From positions 1 through 44,226 of the forward strand of contig CALKES010000022.1 of NCBI GenBank assembly GCA_938084715.1: a stretch of DNA of 44,226 nt, in the 5' to 3' direction. This DNA comes from Candidatus Bipolaricaulota bacterium (lineage in GTDB: Bacteria > Bipolaricaulota > Bipolaricaulia > Bipolaricaulales > Bipolaricaulaceae). Positions 8,792 through 18,266 of this stretch are shown piece after piece (position 1 is the first letter of the stretch; every line of letters starts with the position of its first letter). The translations under genes were made by a program, and so were the position numbers. The notes beneath the pieces are model-generated. The model was not told the DNA's origin, did not search any database, and saw nothing but the letters and a program-made list of their open reading frames with translations.

Positions 8792-9608
8792 GAACCCCTT
8801 CCTGGCGGTGGCCCTCGCCCTGCTTCTCGTCCCCCTCGTCCTCGTCGCGTTCCTCCCCCCCGCCGCCGGGGGGCCGGTCCTCCCCGCCGTCCCGTCCTGG
8901 CCCACGTACACGGTCCAGTTCGGGGACACCCTAGGGGGGATCGCCCGGGCGACGGGGGTCCCCGTGGAGTACCTCATCGCCAGCAACGACCTCGATCCGT
9001 CCCGTCTCCGGCCGGGGCAGCAGCTCCTGATCCCGACGGGCGGGGTCGTCCACACGGTGAAGGCGGGCCAGACCCTCGCCGACATCGCCCGGAGTTACGG
9101 CGTCTCCGAAAGCGCGCTCCGGCTTGCGAACAACCTCTCCGGCGAGCCCGCCCCCGGGTCACGGATCCTCGTTCCCGCGCCGGTGGTCGTCCCCCAGGCC
9201 ACGGCCGCAGCCCTCGGCCGGGGCCCGGCGTTCGCCTGGCCCGTCCGGGGGGAGATCTCGTCCCCGTTTGGGTCGCGCATCCACCCCATCTACCGGGTCC
9301 CCTCGTTCCACGCCGGGATCGACCTCGCGGTTCCCGAGGGGACGCGGGTGTGCGCCGCCGCCCCAGGCCGGGTCGTGACCGCGGGGTGGGAAGGCGGGTT
9401 TGGGCTCCTGGTGGTCCTCGACCACGGGGACGGGTACACCACCTACTACGGGCACCTGTCCCGGGTCCTCGTCCAGGTAGGGCAGTTCGTGGAGATCGGG
9501 GAGGTCATCGCCCTCTCGGGGAACACCGGGCTCTCCACCGGGCCCCACCTCCACTTCGAGGTCCGCCGGGACGGGGTGGCGGTGGACCCGCTTTCCCTTC
9601 TGCCGTGA
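8784..9608 (+). CDS. LysM-LysM-M23 murein endopeptidase
   Basis: A 274-residue exported peptidoglycan hydrolase. Residues 7-25 form a hydrophobic signal or anchor. Two LysM repeats follow (about 42-84 and 90-131), then an M23 (LytM/NlpD) peptidase domain (about 150-272). The zinc and catalytic set is complete: H176 and D180 in HAGID, H224 in YYGHLS, and H255/H257 in PHLHFEV. It should therefore be an active cross-link-cutting enzyme rather than a degenerate NlpD-like activator. The GTG at 8784 overlaps the rho stop by 8 bases, and its own stop overlaps murA as GTGA. Location next to murA fits cell-wall growth. Confidence 0.93.
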   Translation: MSENPFLAVALALLLVPLVLVAFLPPAAGGPVLPAVPSWPTYTVQFGDTLGGIARATGVPVEYLIASNDLDPSRLRPGQQLLIPTGGVVHTVKAGQTLADIARSYGVSESALRLANNLSGEPAPGSRILVPAPVVVPQATAAALGRGPAFAWPVRGEISSPFGSRIHPIYRVPSFHAGIDLAVPEGTRVCAAAPGRVVTAGWEGGFGLLVVLDHGDGYTTYYGHLSRVLVQVGQFVEIGEVIALSGNTGLSTGPHLHFEVRRDGVAVDPLSLLP

Positions 9609-10846
9609 TCCGGATCGAGGGCGGCCGGCGACTGCGGGGGACGGTGCGGGCCGCGGGGTCGAAGAACGCCGCCCTCCCCGCGGTGATGGCGGGCCTCCTC
9701 ACCTCCGAGCCCGTCGTCCTTGAGAACGTCCCCCACCTCCTGGACATCGAGTGCGCCCTTGAGCTCGCCCGGGCGCTCGGGAAAGAGGTCACGTGGCGGA
9801 ACTCGGCGGTCGTCCTCTCGGGCGGAGAGGCCCTCGCCCCGGAGGCCCCGGAGGAGCTTGTGGGGCGGATGCGGGCCTCGTTTCTCGCCCTCGGGCCGGT
9901 CCTCGCCCGCCAGGGGGAGGCCCGGATGCCCCTCCCCGGGGGCTGCGCCCTCGGCCCCCGGCCGGTGGACCTCCACCTCTCCGGCCTCCGCCGCCTGGGG
10001 GCGGAGTTCGAGGTCCGGGGCGGCATCGTCTGGGCCCGCGCCTCCCGCCTCCGGGGGGCCACGGTCTACCTCGACTTCCCCTCGGTGGGGGCCACGGAGC
10101 AGCTCCTCCTCGCGGGCGCCCTTGCTGACGGGACGACGACGATCGTCAACCCGGCCCGGGAGCCTGAGGTGGTGGACCTAGGGGCCCTCCTCACCCGGAT
10201 GGGGGCGCCCGTCTCCTGGCACGAGGACCGGGTCACGATCGAGGGCCAGCGGGAGCTCGGGGGGGCGGAGCACCGGATCATCCCCGACCGGATCGAGGCC
10301 GGGACGTACCTCCTCGCCGGGGCGATCACCCGGGGGGAGGTCGCGGTGGCGGGCTCCCGGCCCGACCACCTCGATGCGCTCCTCGCCAAGCTCGCCGAGG
10401 CCGGGGTCGAGGTTGAGTCCGCAGACGGGGTGGCGCGGGTTCGGGCCAACCGCCGTCCCCACGGGGTCCACGTCCAGACGCTCCCCTACCCGGGCTTCCC
10501 CACCGACCTCCAGCCCCCGATCGTGGCGTTCTTGACCACGGCCCAGGGCCGGTCCTCGGCCCGGGAGACGGTGTTCCCGGCCCGGTTCAGCTACGTGGGG
10601 GCCCTCGTCCGGATGGGGGCCCAGCTCCAGGTGAGCGGGGACACGGTGCTGGCCGATGGGATCGAGGTCCTTCGGGGGGCCTCGGTGGACGCCCCGGACA
10701 TCCGGGCGGGGGCAGCCCTCGTCCTCGCCGCCCTCGCCGCCGAGGAGACGACGGAGATCCGGGGGGAGGAGCACCTCTCCCGGGGCTACGAGGGCCTCGT
10801 GGAGAAGCTCCGCGCCCTCGGGGCGGAGGTATGCGCGGCCCCCTGA
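9605..10846 (+). CDS. murA: UDP-N-acetylglucosamine 1-carboxyvinyltransferase MurA
   Basis: First committed step of peptidoglycan synthesis: transfers enolpyruvate from PEP to UDP-GlcNAc in the cytosol. The 413-residue protein has K20-N21 of the substrate site and the catalytic cysteine C114 in PGGCALGPRPVDLH, so it should be fosfomycin-sensitive by family knowledge. SVGATEQLLLA, PDRIEAGTYLLA and PTDLQP are the other family landmarks. The GTG start at 9605 overlaps the M23 stop as GTGA and gives the conserved IRIEGG N-terminus. A longer in-frame extension to 9350 lies inside the peptidase gene and is rejected. The end overlaps hflX by 16 bases. Confidence 0.96.
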   Translation: MIRIEGGRRLRGTVRAAGSKNAALPAVMAGLLTSEPVVLENVPHLLDIECALELARALGKEVTWRNSAVVLSGGEALAPEAPEELVGRMRASFLALGPVLARQGEARMPLPGGCALGPRPVDLHLSGLRRLGAEFEVRGGIVWARASRLRGATVYLDFPSVGATEQLLLAGALADGTTTIVNPAREPEVVDLGALLTRMGAPVSWHEDRVTIEGQRELGGAEHRIIPDRIEAGTYLLAGAITRGEVAVAGSRPDHLDALLAKLAEAGVEVESADGVARVRANRRPHGVHVQTLPYPGFPTDLQPPIVAFLTTAQGRSSARETVFPARFSYVGALVRMGAQLQVSGDTVLADGIEVLRGASVDAPDIRAGAALVLAALAAEETTEIRGEEHLSRGYEGLVEKLRALGAEVCAAP

Positions 10847-11994
10847 TCCCCGAGGACTACCTGGGCCGCCGGGCCCGGATCTACGGGGGCGAACGGGCCC
10901 TCCTCGCCGAAGTTCTCCCCCCGGGGGTGGACGCCGGGGAACTCCTGGAGGAGCTCGCGGCCCTGGCCCGCACCGCCGGGGTCCACGTCCTGGGAACGAT
11001 CGTTCAGCACCGTCCGAAGCCTGATCCGGCGACGTTCCTCGGCCAGGGGAAAGCGGGCGAAGTCCGCGACCTGGCCCGGGAGCGGGGGGCGGACACCCTG
11101 ATCCTGGGGTCGGAGATCACCCCGGCCCAGGCCCGAAACCTCGAGGAGCGAACCGGGCTCAAAGCCATCGACCGGACCCAACTCATCCTCGACATCTTCG
11201 CCCAGCATGCGGGGACGCGGGAGGCGGCCCTCGCCGTGGAACTCGCCCAGCTGGAGTACCTCCTCCCCCGGCTCCGGGGGTGGGGGCAGGCCCTCACCAA
11301 CCCCGGCGGTGGGATCGGGACGATGGGCCCCGGGGAGACCCGCCTCGAGCAGGGGCGCCGGGCGATCCGGCGCCGGATCCAGGCCGTGAGGCGGCAGCTC
11401 GCGAAGGCCGCCCAGGACCGGGCTGTCCAGGCGGCCCGCCGGCGACGGGAAGGTCCCCCCCTCGTGGCCCTCGTCGGGTACACGAACTCCGGCAAGTCCA
11501 CCCTGTTCAACCTCCTCACCGGAAGCGACGCCCTGGTGGAGGACAAGCTCTTCGCCACCCTCGATACCCGGGTGCGGCGGATGGCCCTGCCCGAGGGGGT
11601 CGCCCTCCTGGCGGACACCGTGGGGTTCATCCGGGACCTCCCCCACGCCCTGGTCCCGGCGTTCCAGGCCACGCTGGGAGCGGTGCGGGATGCCGCGGCC
11701 CTCCTCCTCGTCGTGGATGCCTCCTCCCCGGCCGCCGAAGACCACCTCCGGGTGGTCCGGGAAGTGGTCGCCGAGGTTTTGGGAGGGCGCTCGTCCCCCC
11801 CGGTTCTCCACGTTCTCAACAAGCTCGACCTCGTTACGACCCCCGAGCGGGAGGCAACCCTCGCCCGCCTTCGAAAGGAGGCCGTTCCCCACGTGGCTGT
11901 CTCGGCCAGGACGGGGGAGAACGTGGACGAGCTCCGGACAAGCCTTTACGCCCTCCTCGTGCGGAGGGGAACCCCCCTTCCCACGCTGGCCTGA
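10831..11994 (+). CDS. hflX: GTPase HflX
   Basis: Ribosome-binding TRAFAC GTPase that splits stalled or stress-damaged 70S ribosomes. The 387-residue protein has the N-terminal HflX domain with the signature TFLGQGKAGEV, the glycine-rich motif GGGIGTMGPGETRLE (about 152-166), a coiled-coil linker, then the G domain: G1 GYTNSGKST, G3 DTVGF and G4 NKLD. The start ATG overlaps the end of murA by 16 bases, suggesting translational coupling. It is the last gene of its unit; a new promoter follows at 12004. Confidence 0.95.
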   Translation: MRGPLIPEDYLGRRARIYGGERALLAEVLPPGVDAGELLEELAALARTAGVHVLGTIVQHRPKPDPATFLGQGKAGEVRDLARERGADTLILGSEITPAQARNLEERTGLKAIDRTQLILDIFAQHAGTREAALAVELAQLEYLLPRLRGWGQALTNPGGGIGTMGPGETRLEQGRRAIRRRIQAVRRQLAKAAQDRAVQAARRRREGPPLVALVGYTNSGKSTLFNLLTGSDALVEDKLFATLDTRVRRMALPEGVALLADTVGFIRDLPHALVPAFQATLGAVRDAAALLLVVDASSPAAEDHLRVVREVVAEVLGGRSSPPVLHVLNKLDLVTTPEREATLARLRKEAVPHVAVSARTGENVDELRTSLYALLVRRGTPLPTLA

Positions 11995-12003
11995 CGGCGC
12001 CCA

Positions 12004-12031
12004 TTGCGCCCCCCCAGGGGCAGTGTAAGAT
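12004..12031 (+). promoter_or_regulatory. Promoter for the DUF4139-leuS-glycosyltransferase unit
   Basis: TTGCGC (12004-12009) and TAAGAT (12026-12031) are spaced by 16 bases, with TG directly before the -10. The Shine-Dalgarno GAAGGTGAT follows at 12037-12045, before the ATG at 12050. Confidence 0.5.
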
Positions 12032-12049
12032 GGTTAGAAGGTGATCCCT

Positions 12050-13273
12050 ATGTTGAAGACGCTTCTTCTGCTCCTCGTGGCCGGGGTCCTGACCGGCGCT
12101 GCCTCTCCGTCGGTCACGATCTACTCCGGAGGCTGGGCCCACGTGGTCGGGACATGGCTCACGCTCCTGGGAGAGGAGGGGGACCTTCGCTTCAAGGGCC
12201 TGCCCGCAACCCTCCTTGTGGACAGCGTCCAGATCGCCGGCCTGCCGGTGACCCGGATCGTCCCCCTCGGGGAAGGCGGTTCCACCCTGGCCGACCTCGT
12301 CGGTACCCAGGTCACGGTGTACGCCGGGGGAGGGGCGTACACCGGGAAGCTGGTGGCCGCCTCCCCGGTGCTCGCCCTCGCCACCGCGGAGGGCCTGGTC
12401 TTCTTCCCCAGCTACGAGCGCGTCGTCGCCCCGCCCGCTGGGGATCCGGGGGGCCTCACCCTGCAGGTGAGCTACCGGGGGGCCACGCCGGGCCCAGCGA
12501 TCCTCCGGGTGAGCTACCTCGCCCAGGGGTTCTCGTGGGCCGCAAGCTACGCCGCGACCCTTGGGGAGGGCGAGCTTTCCCTGAACGGGCTCGTTGCCCT
12601 CACCAACACCACCGGCGTGGACTACCCGGCGGTCCGGCTCAATTTGGTCGCCGGCGAGGTGTACCTCCCGGCCTCCAAAGGGGTGGGCCGGGGGGCCCGG
12701 GCGGTGCCCCTGGCCGCGGAAGCGTTCGACGTCTCCCCGGCGTTCGAGTACCACCGCTACACCCTCCCCGGACCGGTGGACCTGAGCTCCGGGACGTTCC
12801 TCCACCCCTTCCTCTCCGGGACGCTTCCCTACCGCCGGGCCTACCTCTTCTCCGGAGGCCCGGTGGAGATCCGGATCCGGTTCACCAACACCCTGGTTCC
12901 CCTCCCTGCCGGGGAGGTGCGGTTCTACGAAGGAGATCTTTTCCTCGGCGCGGCTCCGATCGGGCACACCCCGGTTGGAAACGAGGTCGACCTGGGGGTG
13001 GGGGTTGCGTTCGACCTCACCGGGGAGCGGGTCCTCGAATCCCGGGAGCGCCTCGGGGAGGGCTTCTTCCGCGATATGTACCGGATTTCCCTCCGCTCGG
13101 CCAAGGACGCCCCCGTGGAGGTGGAGGTGGTGGAGTCCATTCCCGGGGCGTGGACGATCACCCGCGCGACCCTCCCCTACGAGGTGCTCGACGCCGGGCG
13201 GGTCCTGTTCCGTGTTCCGGTTCCAGCGGGCGGGGCGACAATCCTCCGGTACACGGTTGAGTGGAGGTACTGA
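12050..13273 (+). CDS. Exported DUF4139-like protein
   Basis: A 407-residue predicted secreted protein. A typical signal peptide (MLKTLLLLLVAGVLTGAAS) opens it. The core resembles the DUF4139 family, with the recurring pattern around VSYLAQGFSWAASYAATL and a beta-rich C-terminal half ending in an immunoglobulin-like strand pattern. The molecular function of that family is not established. The ATG at 12050 is preferred to an in-frame GTG at 12041 because GAAGGTGAT forms a Shine-Dalgarno for it and would otherwise sit inside the coding region. It heads a unit that continues with sugar-nucleotide and glycosyltransferase genes, so a surface role is plausible but unproven. Confidence 0.75.
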   Translation: MLKTLLLLLVAGVLTGAASPSVTIYSGGWAHVVGTWLTLLGEEGDLRFKGLPATLLVDSVQIAGLPVTRIVPLGEGGSTLADLVGTQVTVYAGGGAYTGKLVAASPVLALATAEGLVFFPSYERVVAPPAGDPGGLTLQVSYRGATPGPAILRVSYLAQGFSWAASYAATLGEGELSLNGLVALTNTTGVDYPAVRLNLVAGEVYLPASKGVGRGARAVPLAAEAFDVSPAFEYHRYTLPGPVDLSSGTFLHPFLSGTLPYRRAYLFSGGPVEIRIRFTNTLVPLPAGEVRFYEGDLFLGAAPIGHTPVGNEVDLGVGVAFDLTGERVLESRERLGEGFFRDMYRISLRSAKDAPVEVEVVESIPGAWTITRATLPYEVLDAGRVLFRVPVPAGGATILRYTVEWRY

Positions 13274-13281
13274 GCCCCGGG

Positions 13282-13530
13282 ATGGACAACCTCGAGCAGG
13301 AGCTGGCGCGAATCCCGGACGGGTACCGCCGGGCGATTGAGGAGGCCCTGAAGAAGGTTCCGGTGCGGAACGGAGTGGTCTCGGTCCGGGATCTTTGGCT
13401 GGAGACGGCGCTTCCCATGGGCCTGATCGTCGAGCTTCTCCAATCGGACGGGGTTCAGCTCCCCGCCCACGTGGTGAGGGTGGACCTCACCAGGAGATCC
13501 CAGAAAGGGGAACATGGCCGAAAAGGGTGA
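13282..13530 (+). CDS. Small protein of unknown function
   Basis: An 82-residue acidic-then-basic protein of no recognised family. Residues about 22-62 (VPVRNGVVSVRDLWLETALP onward) could form a small winged-helix-like fold, but this is only a visual impression. The ATG at 13282 is chosen; an in-frame GTG at 13261 overlaps the previous gene. Its last 17 bases overlap the phosphohexomutase gene, and the Shine-Dalgarno of that gene (AAAGGGGAAC) lies inside it, which supports translation through the region. No signal peptide or membrane segment is seen. Confidence 0.6.
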   Translation: MDNLEQELARIPDGYRRAIEEALKKVPVRNGVVSVRDLWLETALPMGLIVELLQSDGVQLPAHVVRVDLTRRSQKGEHGRKG

Positions 13531-14968
13531 GATCACGTTCGGGACCGACGGTTGGCGCGGCGTGATCGCCGATGAGTTCACGTTTAGCAACGTGGCCCGG
13601 GTGGGGAAGGCGGTGGCGGGGTACCTCAACGACCCGCGGCGGAGGGAGCTCCCCCCCTACCGGGAGTGGGGAGTTCCCCTTCGACCCTCGTCCGCGGGGG
13701 TCTTTGTGGGCTACGACACGCGGTTTCTATCCGGTCAGTTTGCCCATCGCCTGGCCCAGGCGCTCCTCCAGGCTGGGGTCCCGGCCCGAGTGACCGATGC
13801 CCCGGTCCCCACGCCGGCCCTCTCCGCGGCGGTGGTGGACCAGGGGGGGGCCGCCGGGGTCATGATCACCGCCTCCCACAACCCACCCCAGTGGAGCGGG
13901 GTGAAACTGAAGCCCGAGTACGGCGGCTCGGCCACCGCCGAGCTCACCGCCCTCGTGGAGGCCCACCTCCCCGCCGATTCCCCCCCACCGGCGGACCTTG
14001 CGGTCGAGGCCGTGTCCCTTCGGGAGGGCTACCTCGCCCGGCTGCGGAAGGCGGTCAACCTCCGGGAGCTGGCCCGGGCCCCCCTGTACGTGGTCGTGGA
14101 CGCGATGTACGGCTCCGCCCAGGGGTACCTGCCCCAGCTCCTTCAGGAGGCCCGGATCCCCCACCTCGCGATCCGATCCACCATCGACCCGTTGTTTGGG
14201 GGGCGCAAGCCCGAGCCCCTGCCGGAGAACGTCGTGCCCCTCAAGGCGGTGATCCGCTCGCTTCGGGCCCGAGGGCGGATCGCGGTTGGGCTCATCACCG
14301 ATGGAGATGGGGACCGGGCCGCGGCGATGGACGAGCGCGGGGAGTTCCTGGACACCCACCGCACGGCGGCCCTCCTCCTCTGGCACCTCGACCGGCACCG
14401 GGGCCTGCACGGCCGCGTCCTCAAGTCGTTTGCCCTCACGGACATGTTCGGGAAGCTTGCCGATCACCTGGGGGTCCCGTGGCGGGAGATCCCCATCGGG
14501 TTCAAGTGGGCCGTGGAGGACCTGGTGACCGGGGAGGCGGTGTTTGCCGGCGAGGAGTCGGGCGGTTACGGGTACGCGTGGCACCTCCCCGAGCGGGACG
14601 GGATCCTCTCGAACCTCCTCCTCCTTGAGCTCGTGGCGGCCACGGGGAAGTCCCTGGGAAAGCTCGTCGAGGAGCTCTTCTCCCTTGTCGGCCCCCATCA
14701 TTACGCCCGGCGGGACCTCGAGCTCCCCACCCGTCTTGAGGCCGTGGAGAAGCTGACCCAGGCCCCTCCCGAGCGGCTTGCCGACCAGCGGGTGGTGAAG
14801 GTCGAGACCCTGGACGGGCTCAAGCTGCGTCTGGAGCGGGGCTGGATCCTGTTCCGGGCCTCAGGGACGGAGCCCATCCTCCGCCTGTACTGCGAGATGG
14901 ACGCGCCCGAGGCGGTGCGAACGGCCCTGGACGCCGCCCAACAGCTGGCCACGGGGGGGCTGCTATGA
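13514..14968 (+). CDS. Phosphoglucomutase/phosphomannomutase (alpha-D-phosphohexomutase)
   Basis: A 484-residue alpha-D-phosphohexomutase interconverting hexose-1- and hexose-6-phosphates, the branch point to UDP- and GDP-sugars. All four active-site loops are visible: the phosphoserine loop MITASHNPP with S121, the metal loop DGDGDRAA, the sugar-binding EESGGYGY, and the phosphate-binding FRASGTEP near the C-terminus. Whether glucose, mannose or glucosamine phosphate is preferred cannot be read from sequence, though the EESGGYG loop fits glucose/mannose enzymes better than GlmM. The stop overlaps leuS as ATGA. Two glycosyltransferases downstream would use the sugars it helps to supply. Confidence 0.9.
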   Translation: MAEKGEITFGTDGWRGVIADEFTFSNVARVGKAVAGYLNDPRRRELPPYREWGVPLRPSSAGVFVGYDTRFLSGQFAHRLAQALLQAGVPARVTDAPVPTPALSAAVVDQGGAAGVMITASHNPPQWSGVKLKPEYGGSATAELTALVEAHLPADSPPPADLAVEAVSLREGYLARLRKAVNLRELARAPLYVVVDAMYGSAQGYLPQLLQEARIPHLAIRSTIDPLFGGRKPEPLPENVVPLKAVIRSLRARGRIAVGLITDGDGDRAAAMDERGEFLDTHRTAALLLWHLDRHRGLHGRVLKSFALTDMFGKLADHLGVPWREIPIGFKWAVEDLVTGEAVFAGEESGGYGYAWHLPERDGILSNLLLLELVAATGKSLGKLVEELFSLVGPHHYARRDLELPTRLEAVEKLTQAPPERLADQRVVKVETLDGLKLRLERGWILFRASGTEPILRLYCEMDAPEAVRTALDAAQQLATGGLL

Positions 14969-17526
14969 GCCGAGCGACCTACAACCCCAGAGCCATCGAG
15001 GACAAGTGGCGGGACTTCTGGCGAACGAAGGGCTACTTTAGGGCCAACACCGCGGACCCGGGGCGGAAGTTCTACTACCTCAACATGTTCCCCTATCCCT
15101 CGGGCTACCTCCACGTCGGCCACGGCCGCAACTACATCATCGGCGACGCCATCGTCCGCTTCCTCAAGATGCGGGGGTACAACGTCCTCAACCCGATGGG
15201 CTGGGACGCGTTTGGGCTCCCGGCGGAGAACGCGGCCATCGAGCGGGGGATCCACCCCCGGGACTGGACGATGAACAACATCGCCTACGCCAAGGAGCAG
15301 TTCCGGGCCTGGGGGATCGAGTACGACTGGGACCGGGAGGTCACGACCTGCCTCCCCGACTACTACCGGTGGACCCAGTGGCTGTTCCTGAAGCTCCACG
15401 AGCGGGACCTCGCCTACAAGAAGCGCTCGGACGTGAACTACTGCCCGAGCTGCAAGACCGTCCTGGCCAACGAGCAGGTCGTAGGCGGGGAGTGCGAGCG
15501 GTGCGGGAGCGTTCCTGAGAAGAAGACCCTCGAACAGTGGTTCTTCCGGATCACGGCTTACGCCGAGCGGTTGCTGGCCGACCTCCAGGGCCTCGACTGG
15601 CCCGAGCACGTGAAGAAGATGCAGGAGAACTGGATCGGGCGGTCGGAGGGGGCAACGATCCGCTTCCCGACGCCCGTGGGGAAGCCGATCGAGGTGTTCA
15701 CCACCCGCCCCGACACCCTGTGGGGGGCAACGTTCCTCGTCCTGGCCCCGGAGCACCCCCTGGTGGACGCCCTCACCGCCCCCGACCGGCGGGCCGAGGT
15801 CCAGGCGTACCGGGAGGCGAGCGCCCGGGCGACGGAGGTCGAGCGGCTCTCCACCGAGCGGGAGAAAACGGGGGTGTTCCTGGGGAGCCGGGCCCAGAAC
15901 CCGGTCACGGGGGAGCCAATTCCGATTTGGATCGCCGACTACGTGCTGCCCACCTACGGGACGGGGGCGGTCATGGCCGTTCCCGCCCACGACGAGCGGG
16001 ATTTCGCCTTTGCCCGGAGGTACGGGCTCCCGATCCGGGCCGTCATCGCTCCCCCCGACGGCCCGGTTCCCGAGGGGCGGGAGATGACCGCCGCCTACAC
16101 GGGACCTGGGACGATGGTCCGCTCGGGGCCCCTGAGCGGGACCCCCGCCTCGGAGGCGATCCCCCGGACGATCGCGTACCTGGAGGAGAAGGGCCTTGGC
16201 GAGCGGAAGGTGACCTACCGCCTTCGGGACTGGCTCATCTCCCGCCAGCGGTACTGGGGGGCCCCGATCCCGATCGTCTACTGCGACGGCTGCGGGACGG
16301 TCCCCGTTCCGGAGGAGGACCTCCCCGTTCTCCTCCCCGAGGTCCCGTTCATCGGGAAGATGGGCCTGGCCGACATCCCGGGATACGCCGAGACGACGTG
16401 CCCCCGCTGCGGAGGGGCGGCCCGCCGGGACACGGACACCATGGACACCTTTGTCGACTCCTCCTGGTACTTCCTCCGGTTCGTCTCCCCCCACGAGGAG
16501 AGGGCCCCGTTCGTGACCGAGGACGTCAACCGCTGGCTCCCGGTGGACCTCTACGTGGGCGGGGTCGAGCACGCCATCCTCCACCTCCTCTACTCCCGGT
16601 TCATCACCAAGGCCCTCTACGACCTGGGGTACGTGGGGTTCCAGGAGCCGTTTCGGCGCCTGTTCACCCAGGGGATGGTCTGCCACACCGCCTACAAGTG
16701 CCCGACCCACGGCTGGCTCTACCCGAAGGAGGTGGAGGGTGGGCGGTGCACCAAATGCGGGGCCGAGGTGGCGACGGACTACTTCGCCATGTCGAAGTCC
16801 AAGCGGAACGTGGTGGATCCCTCGGAGATCATCGCCCGGTACGGGGCCGATACGGAGCGGCTGTACACCCTGTTCATGGGCCCCCCGGACCGGGACATCG
16901 AGTGGACCGAGGAGGGGATCCGCGGGGCGTGGCGGTTCCTGGGCCGGGTGTGGAACCTTGTCCTGGGGGAGCTGCCGGAGATCGCGGGGGTGCGGGGGGA
17001 GCCCGATTCGGCCGGCTTTGGCCCCGCCGAGCAGGCCCTCTGGCAGAAGCTCCACGCCACGGTGAAGAAGGTGACCGACGAGCTCGGGGGGGGCCTCGGG
17101 CTGAACACGGCCGTGGCGGCGATCATGGAGCTCGTGAACGCCCTCTCGGAGTACGTCGAGGGCCCATCTCCTAACCCCCAGCTCGTCCGGCGAGTAGTTC
17201 GAGACTTGATCCTCCTCCTCTCCCCGTTCACCCCGTTCCTCGCCGAGGAGCTGTGGAGCCGGCTGGGGGAGGGCAAGCCCGTCCTCGAGACCCCCTGGCC
17301 GTCGTTCGACCCCGCGGCGGTCGTGGGGGATGAGGTCGAGATCCCGGTCCAGATCAACGGGAAGGTCCGGGCGCGGGTCCGGGTGACGGCGGCGGTGGCC
17401 GGGGATCGGGCGGCCCTCGAGAAGGCGGCCCTGGCCTCCCCCGAGGTTCGGGAGAAGCTCGGGGGCAAGTCCCCTCAGCGGGTAATCGCCGTCCCCGGGA
17501 AGCTCGTCTCCATCGTCGTGGGTTGA
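14965..17526 (+). CDS. leuS: Leucyl-tRNA synthetase
   Basis: Class I synthetase charging tRNA-Leu, 853 residues as expected for the bacterial enzyme. The HIGH-type motif is HVGH in [13 protein letters not shown] (about 46-58), and the KMSKS motif is AMSKSKRN. The CP1 editing domain carries [12 protein letters not shown] and a zinc-ribbon CPSCKT...CERCG precedes it. Further zinc-like knuckles (CDGCG, CPRCGG and CTKCG) punctuate the middle. The C-terminal domain ends with [11 protein letters not shown] and a lysine-rich tail motif typical of bacterial LeuRS. It overlaps the mutase gene by ATGA and the next glycosyltransferase by TTGA, so it sits inside an envelope-sugar operon. Confidence 0.97.
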   Translation: MSRATYNPRAIEDKWRDFWRTKGYFRANTADPGRKFYYLNMFPYPSGYLHVGHGRNYIIGDAIVRFLKMRGYNVLNPMGWDAFGLPAENAAIERGIHPRDWTMNNIAYAKEQFRAWGIEYDWDREVTTCLPDYYRWTQWLFLKLHERDLAYKKRSDVNYCPSCKTVLANEQVVGGECERCGSVPEKKTLEQWFFRITAYAERLLADLQGLDWPEHVKKMQENWIGRSEGATIRFPTPVGKPIEVFTTRPDTLWGATFLVLAPEHPLVDALTAPDRRAEVQAYREASARATEVERLSTEREKTGVFLGSRAQNPVTGEPIPIWIADYVLPTYGTGAVMAVPAHDERDFAFARRYGLPIRAVIAPPDGPVPEGREMTAAYTGPGTMVRSGPLSGTPASEAIPRTIAYLEEKGLGERKVTYRLRDWLISRQRYWGAPIPIVYCDGCGTVPVPEEDLPVLLPEVPFIGKMGLADIPGYAETTCPRCGGAARRDTDTMDTFVDSSWYFLRFVSPHEERAPFVTEDVNRWLPVDLYVGGVEHAILHLLYSRFITKALYDLGYVGFQEPFRRLFTQGMVCHTAYKCPTHGWLYPKEVEGGRCTKCGAEVATDYFAMSKSKRNVVDPSEIIARYGADTERLYTLFMGPPDRDIEWTEEGIRGAWRFLGRVWNLVLGELPEIAGVRGEPDSAGFGPAEQALWQKLHATVKKVTDELGGGLGLNTAVAAIMELVNALSEYVEGPSPNPQLVRRVVRDLILLLSPFTPFLAEELWSRLGEGKPVLETPWPSFDPAAVVGDEVEIPVQINGKVRARVRVTAAVAGDRAALEKAALASPEVREKLGGKSPQRVIAVPGKLVSIVVG

Positions 17527-18266
17527 GGAAGGTGCCCAGGGTCACGGTGGTGGTTCCCGTCCTCAACGAGGAGGGGTCCCTCGGGGAGACCCTTCGCTCC
17601 CTCCGGGCCCAGACGTTCACCGACTTCGAGCTCGTGGTGGTGGATAACGGGAGCACGGACCGGAGCCGGGAGATCGCGGCGGAGTTCGCCGATCGGCTCC
17701 TGGTGGAGACCGCTCGCGGCCCCGACCTCGCCCGGCACCGGGGATTCGTCGAGGCGCGGACGGAACTCCTGGCAAGCGCCGACGCGGACACCGTGTACCC
17801 CCCGACCTGGCTTGCGCGCCTCGTGGCGCGGCTGGATGTGCCGGGGGTCGTGGGGGTCTACGGGACGATGGGGTTCCGGGAGAGCCCCCCCTGGCGGAGG
17901 GCCCTGGAGGCGCGGGCGTTCGCCGCCCTCCTCCGAGTTTCCCACGCCCTCGGCGTTCCCTTTGCTGGGGCGGCGAACTTCGGCTGCCGCCGATCGGCCT
18001 ACCTCCAGGCCGGGGGATACCCAGCGTTCGCCCACCTCGCCTGCGCTGACGTCCGTCTGGCCCGGGCCCTGCGGCCCCTGGGGCGGGTGGTGTTCGACCC
18101 CCGGCTCGTGGCCTACACCTCGCGCCGGACGCTCGCCCTCCAGGGCCCCGTGGGGACGGCGGTCCAGTTCTTGCGGATCTGGGTGGACATCGCGCTGGAG
18201 CGGAACCGGGTCCCCCCCCGCCACTACCTGGCCCAGCTCGAACGCCGGGGGACGGGGCGACGATGA
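17523..18266 (+). CDS. Family 2 glycosyltransferase
   Basis: A 247-residue GT2 enzyme, with DNGSTD (41-46) and the metal-binding DAD (87-89). The hydrophobic stretch at about 133-150 ([20 protein letters not shown]) may form a membrane-associated helix, as in lipid-linked-sugar synthases. The start is taken as the TTG at 17523, which overlaps the leuS stop as TTGA like the other junctions here; a GTG at 17532 would shorten it by three residues. It overlaps the following GT4 gene as ATGA. Donor and acceptor are unknown. Confidence 0.85.
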   Translation: MRKVPRVTVVVPVLNEEGSLGETLRSLRAQTFTDFELVVVDNGSTDRSREIAAEFADRLLVETARGPDLARHRGFVEARTELLASADADTVYPPTWLARLVARLDVPGVVGVYGTMGFRESPPWRRALEARAFAALLRVSHALGVPFAGAANFGCRRSAYLQAGGYPAFAHLACADVRLARALRPLGRVVFDPRLVAYTSRRTLALQGPVGTAVQFLRIWVDIALERNRVPPRHYLAQLERRGTGRR